DNA from: Guptibacillus hwajinpoensis
GTDB lineage: Bacteria; Bacillota; Bacilli; Bacillales; Guptibacillaceae
Assembly (NCBI RefSeq): GCF_029277305.1
Contig: NZ_CP119526.1
DNA length: 64,000 nt
Reading direction: 5' to 3' (one strand)
Below, piece after piece: positions 62,173 through 64,000 of the stretch. The notes below the pieces were generated by a model that was given only the letters and a program-made list of their open reading frames with translations, made no database searches and was not told the DNA's origin. Each line of letters starts with the position of its first letter. The first letter of the stretch is position 1. The translations under genes and the position numbers were made by a program.

Positions 62173-62203
62173 AAAGCCGGAAGTTTGTGCTTCTTCCGGC
62201 TTT
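62173..62203 (-). terminator. Terminator after glyA, beyond a repeat
   Basis: AAAGCCGGAAG (62173-62183) pairs with CTTCCGGCTTT (62193-62203); T-run on the minus strand. It lies 212 bases past the glyA stop, with repeat copy 12 in between. Confidence 0.9.
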
Positions 62204-62246
62204 AGAAACTATATAAGGCTGCCTTCGTAGACGTTGTTTCTATAAA

Positions 62247-62390
62247 AGTGGTTGATTTCCACTCCAGGATGCTCGCTTTCCGCGGGGCGGGCGGTGAGCC
62301 TCCTCGTCGCTAACGCTCCTGTGGGGTCTCACCTGTCCCGCTTGTCCCGCAGGAGTCGAGCATCCTTCCGTTTCAATCTGCCAAGTGTGG
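62247..62390. repeat. 130-bp repeat, copy 12 (complete)
   Basis: Full copy (CACTCCAGGATGCTCGC to GAGCATCCTTCCGTTTC) in the 3' UTR of glyA. Confidence 0.9.
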
Positions 62391-62414
62391 CTCTTTTAAT
62401 TAACACCACTACAT

Positions 62415-63662
62415 TTAATAAGTTAGTTCCTCATACATTGGGAATTTGTCAGTTAGTGCTTGAACACGTTCTTCAGCTTTTTTAAGAACTTCTTCGTTCT
62501 CAAGCTCTTTAAGTACGTCGCCGATGATGCTTGCGATTTCTACCATTTCCGCTTCTCCAAAACCACGAGATGTTACGGCTGCTGTACCAATTCTTAGACC
62601 GCTTGTAACAAATGGGCTTTGTGGATCAAATGGAATTGTATTCTTGTTTGTTGTAATTCCAATATCATCAAGAGCTTTTTCAGCTACTTTACCTGTAATA
62701 TCAAGGCTCTGTAGATTTAGAAGCACTAGGTGGTTATCTGTACCATTCGATACAAGGTTGATGCCTTCTTTTTCAAGAGCGGAAGCTAACTTTCTTGCAT
62801 TAGCAATTACGTTCTCAGAATAAGTTTTGAAATCATCAGAAAGTGCTTCACCAAATGCAGCTGCTTTAGCAGCAATCACGTGCATAAGCGGTCCACCCTG
62901 GATACCAGGGAAAATCGACTTATCAATCTTCTTCGCGTACTCTTCTTTACAGAGGATCATTCCTCCGCGAGGGCCGCGAAGCGTTTTGTGTGTTGTCGTT
63001 GTAACAAAGTCTGCATATGGAACAGGATTCTGGTGATGACCTGTAGCAACTAGTCCAGCGATATGCGCCATATCGACCATTAAGTAAGCATCTACTTCAT
63101 CTGCAATTTCACGGAATCGTTTAAAATCGATTTCACGTGGATAAGCACTTGCACCAGCTACAATCAATTTCGGACGATGTGTTTTTGCTTTCTCAAGAAC
63201 ATCATCATAGTTAATGCGCTCGGAGTCTTTGTCTACGCCATACTCAACGAAGTTATACTGGACACCACTGAAGTTAACTGGACTTCCGTGTGTGAGATGT
63301 CCACCGTGTGAAAGGTTCATTCCTAGAACAGTATCTCCCTGCTCAAGGATCGTGAAATAAACAGCCATATTCGCCTGTGCACCTGAGTGAGGCTGAACGT
63401 TGACATGATCTGCACCAAATAACTGCTTCGCGCGATCTCTTGCAATATTTTCAGCGACATCGACATATTCACAACCACCATAATAACGGCGACCAGGATA
63501 GCCTTCCGCATATTTGTTTGTAAGAACAGACCCCTGTGCCTCCATAACGGCTTGTGACACAAAGTTCTCTGATGCGATTAGTTCTATCTTGCTGCGCTGT
63601 CTGCCAAGCTCATCTTTCATTGCCTGTAAAAGTTCTTGATCCTGCTTTGCTAGGTTTTGCAT
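62415..63662 (-). CDS. glyA: Serine hydroxymethyltransferase
   Basis: The start is ATG at 63662 (MQNLAKQDQELLQAM), 7 bases after AAAGGGG. The 415 residues include IELIASENFVS, NKYAEGYPGRRYYGGCEYVD and the PLP Lys in VTTTTHKTLRGPRGG. It makes glycine and 5,10-methylene-THF from serine. A PurBox lies upstream, so purine control through PurR is expected. Confidence 0.98.
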   Translation of the reverse strand: MQNLAKQDQELLQAMKDELGRQRSKIELIASENFVSQAVMEAQGSVLTNKYAEGYPGRRYYGGCEYVDVAENIARDRAKQLFGADHVNVQPHSGAQANMAVYFTILEQGDTVLGMNLSHGGHLTHGSPVNFSGVQYNFVEYGVDKDSERINYDDVLEKAKTHRPKLIVAGASAYPREIDFKRFREIADEVDAYLMVDMAHIAGLVATGHHQNPVPYADFVTTTTHKTLRGPRGGMILCKEEYAKKIDKSIFPGIQGGPLMHVIAAKAAAFGEALSDDFKTYSENVIANARKLASALEKEGINLVSNGTDNHLVLLNLQSLDITGKVAEKALDDIGITTNKNTIPFDPQSPFVTSGLRIGTAAVTSRGFGEAEMVEIASIIGDVLKELENEEVLKKAEERVQALTDKFPMYEELTY

Positions 63663-63733
63663 TGATATCCCCTTTCCATCCCACACAAATTTCCATTCGT
63701 TTGCACGAACAGGAGTGATTCAATCTAGTTTGC

Positions 63734-63742
63734 ATTGTACCA
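63734..63742 (-). promoter_or_regulatory. glyA extended -10 promoter
   Basis: The minus strand reads TGGTACAAT, an extended -10 element. No good -35 is present 17 bp upstream. It lies 72 bases from the glyA start. Confidence 0.6.
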
Positions 63743-63782
63743 TAGAAGTACGGAACCGTATATTGAATTAATGAAGTAAATT

Positions 63783-63795
63783 ATTGTTCGGTTTT
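63783..63795 (-). promoter_or_regulatory. PurBox upstream of glyA
   Basis: AAAACCGAACAAT on the minus strand matches the PurR PurBox consensus AWWWCCGAACWWT at every position. It lies about 45 bases upstream of the -10 and just past the ywlG stop. A second, inverted PurBox was not evident. Confidence 0.75.
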
Positions 63796-63799
63796 AAGA

Positions 63800-64000
63800 C
63801 TAAAAACAGTGTTCATTTTTCCCAAGATATGACGCTCGTTCTCCCCCTATTAACTTAGGTCTTGACCTGGCCATCGTTAAGTGCGCATGTCCAATTGACT
63901 TATGTCTGCTTCTTACTGGTACTGCCACATGTCGAATGTGCATACCAATAAACGTATCACCAATGTCGATTCCGGCATCAGCAGAAATGAACTCAACAAG
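63800..64000 (-). CDS. ywlG: YwlG-family (TIGR01440/UPF0340) protein, 3' end
   Basis: The last 66 codons are present and the 5' part is beyond the right edge. The sequence ADAGIDIGDTFIGMHIRHVAVPVR and the end AHLTMARSRPKLIGGERA match the C-terminus of YwlG, a protein of unknown function encoded upstream of glyA in Bacilli. The stop is TAG at 63800-63802. Confidence 0.88.
   Translation of the reverse strand, partial: LVEFISADAGIDIGDTFIGMHIRHVAVPVRSRHKSIGHAHLTMARSRPKLIGGERASYLGKNEHCF

Overview
The window is chromosomal DNA of a spore-forming member of the Bacillaceae. The evidence is a B. subtilis-like backbone (fabZ, mbl, spoIIID, spoIIQ, spoIID, murA, ywmB, ywzB, the atp operon, upp, glyA, ywlG), strong AAGGAGG-type ribosome binding sites and frequent GTG/TTG starts. 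The species cannot be fixed from the sequence. The ATP synthase c and a subunits look like ordinary proton-coupled, neutralophile forms. Nearly everything is on the minus strand.

Region 1 (1-24 kb) is a surface-enzyme island. Six large secreted proteins each end in three cell-wall-binding-2 (CWB2, PF04122) repeats, and each carries a different catalytic module: a lytic-transglycosylase-like domain (cut by the left edge), an M6 metalloprotease, an SGNH esterase, a 5'-nucleotidase, an extracellular endonuclease and a 1842-residue amylopullulanase. A multi-repeat NlpC/P60 wall hydrolase sits among them. A divergent DprA and a REP-associated tyrosine transposase (RAYT) interrupt the island. GGGGTCAG-type palindromes are scattered through it. 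The amylopullulanase gene has three cre-like sites upstream.

Region 2 (24-28 kb) is a SinI/SinR regulatory locus. It holds two short SinI-type antirepressor genes (39 and 40 aa), two SinR-type repressor genes, and two small companion genes. The first sinI is preceded by what reads as a class I cyclic-di-GMP (GEMM) riboswitch. Its 5' strand is exactly complementary to the sinI Shine-Dalgarno region, which suggests translational control of the antirepressor by c-di-GMP. Both sinR genes have the same promoter architecture, with a GTTCT-N6-GAAC inverted repeat over the -35 element. This is the most interesting part of the window.

Region 3 (28-41 kb) is the sporulation and envelope block: fabZ, epuA-like, mbl, spoIIID, a two-gene sodium symporter, spoIIQ, a TagE-like glycosyltransferase, spoIID, murA, ywmB and ywzB. 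Region 4 (41-52 kb) is an 11-gene complex I operon (nuoABCDHIJKLMN) without the NADH-oxidising module. Its NuoC has a long Lys/Ala repeat extension. Region 5 (52-64 kb) has a DUF1722 and a DUF1697 gene, the complete atp operon with a clear sigma-A promoter, upp, glyA (PurBox) and the 3' end of ywlG.

From 28 kb rightwards the intergenic spaces carry about a dozen full, truncated or rearranged copies of a 130-bp GC-rich structured repeat. That family is absent from the first 28 kb, where the short GGGGTCAG palindromes occur instead. No rRNA, tRNA or CRISPR array was seen.
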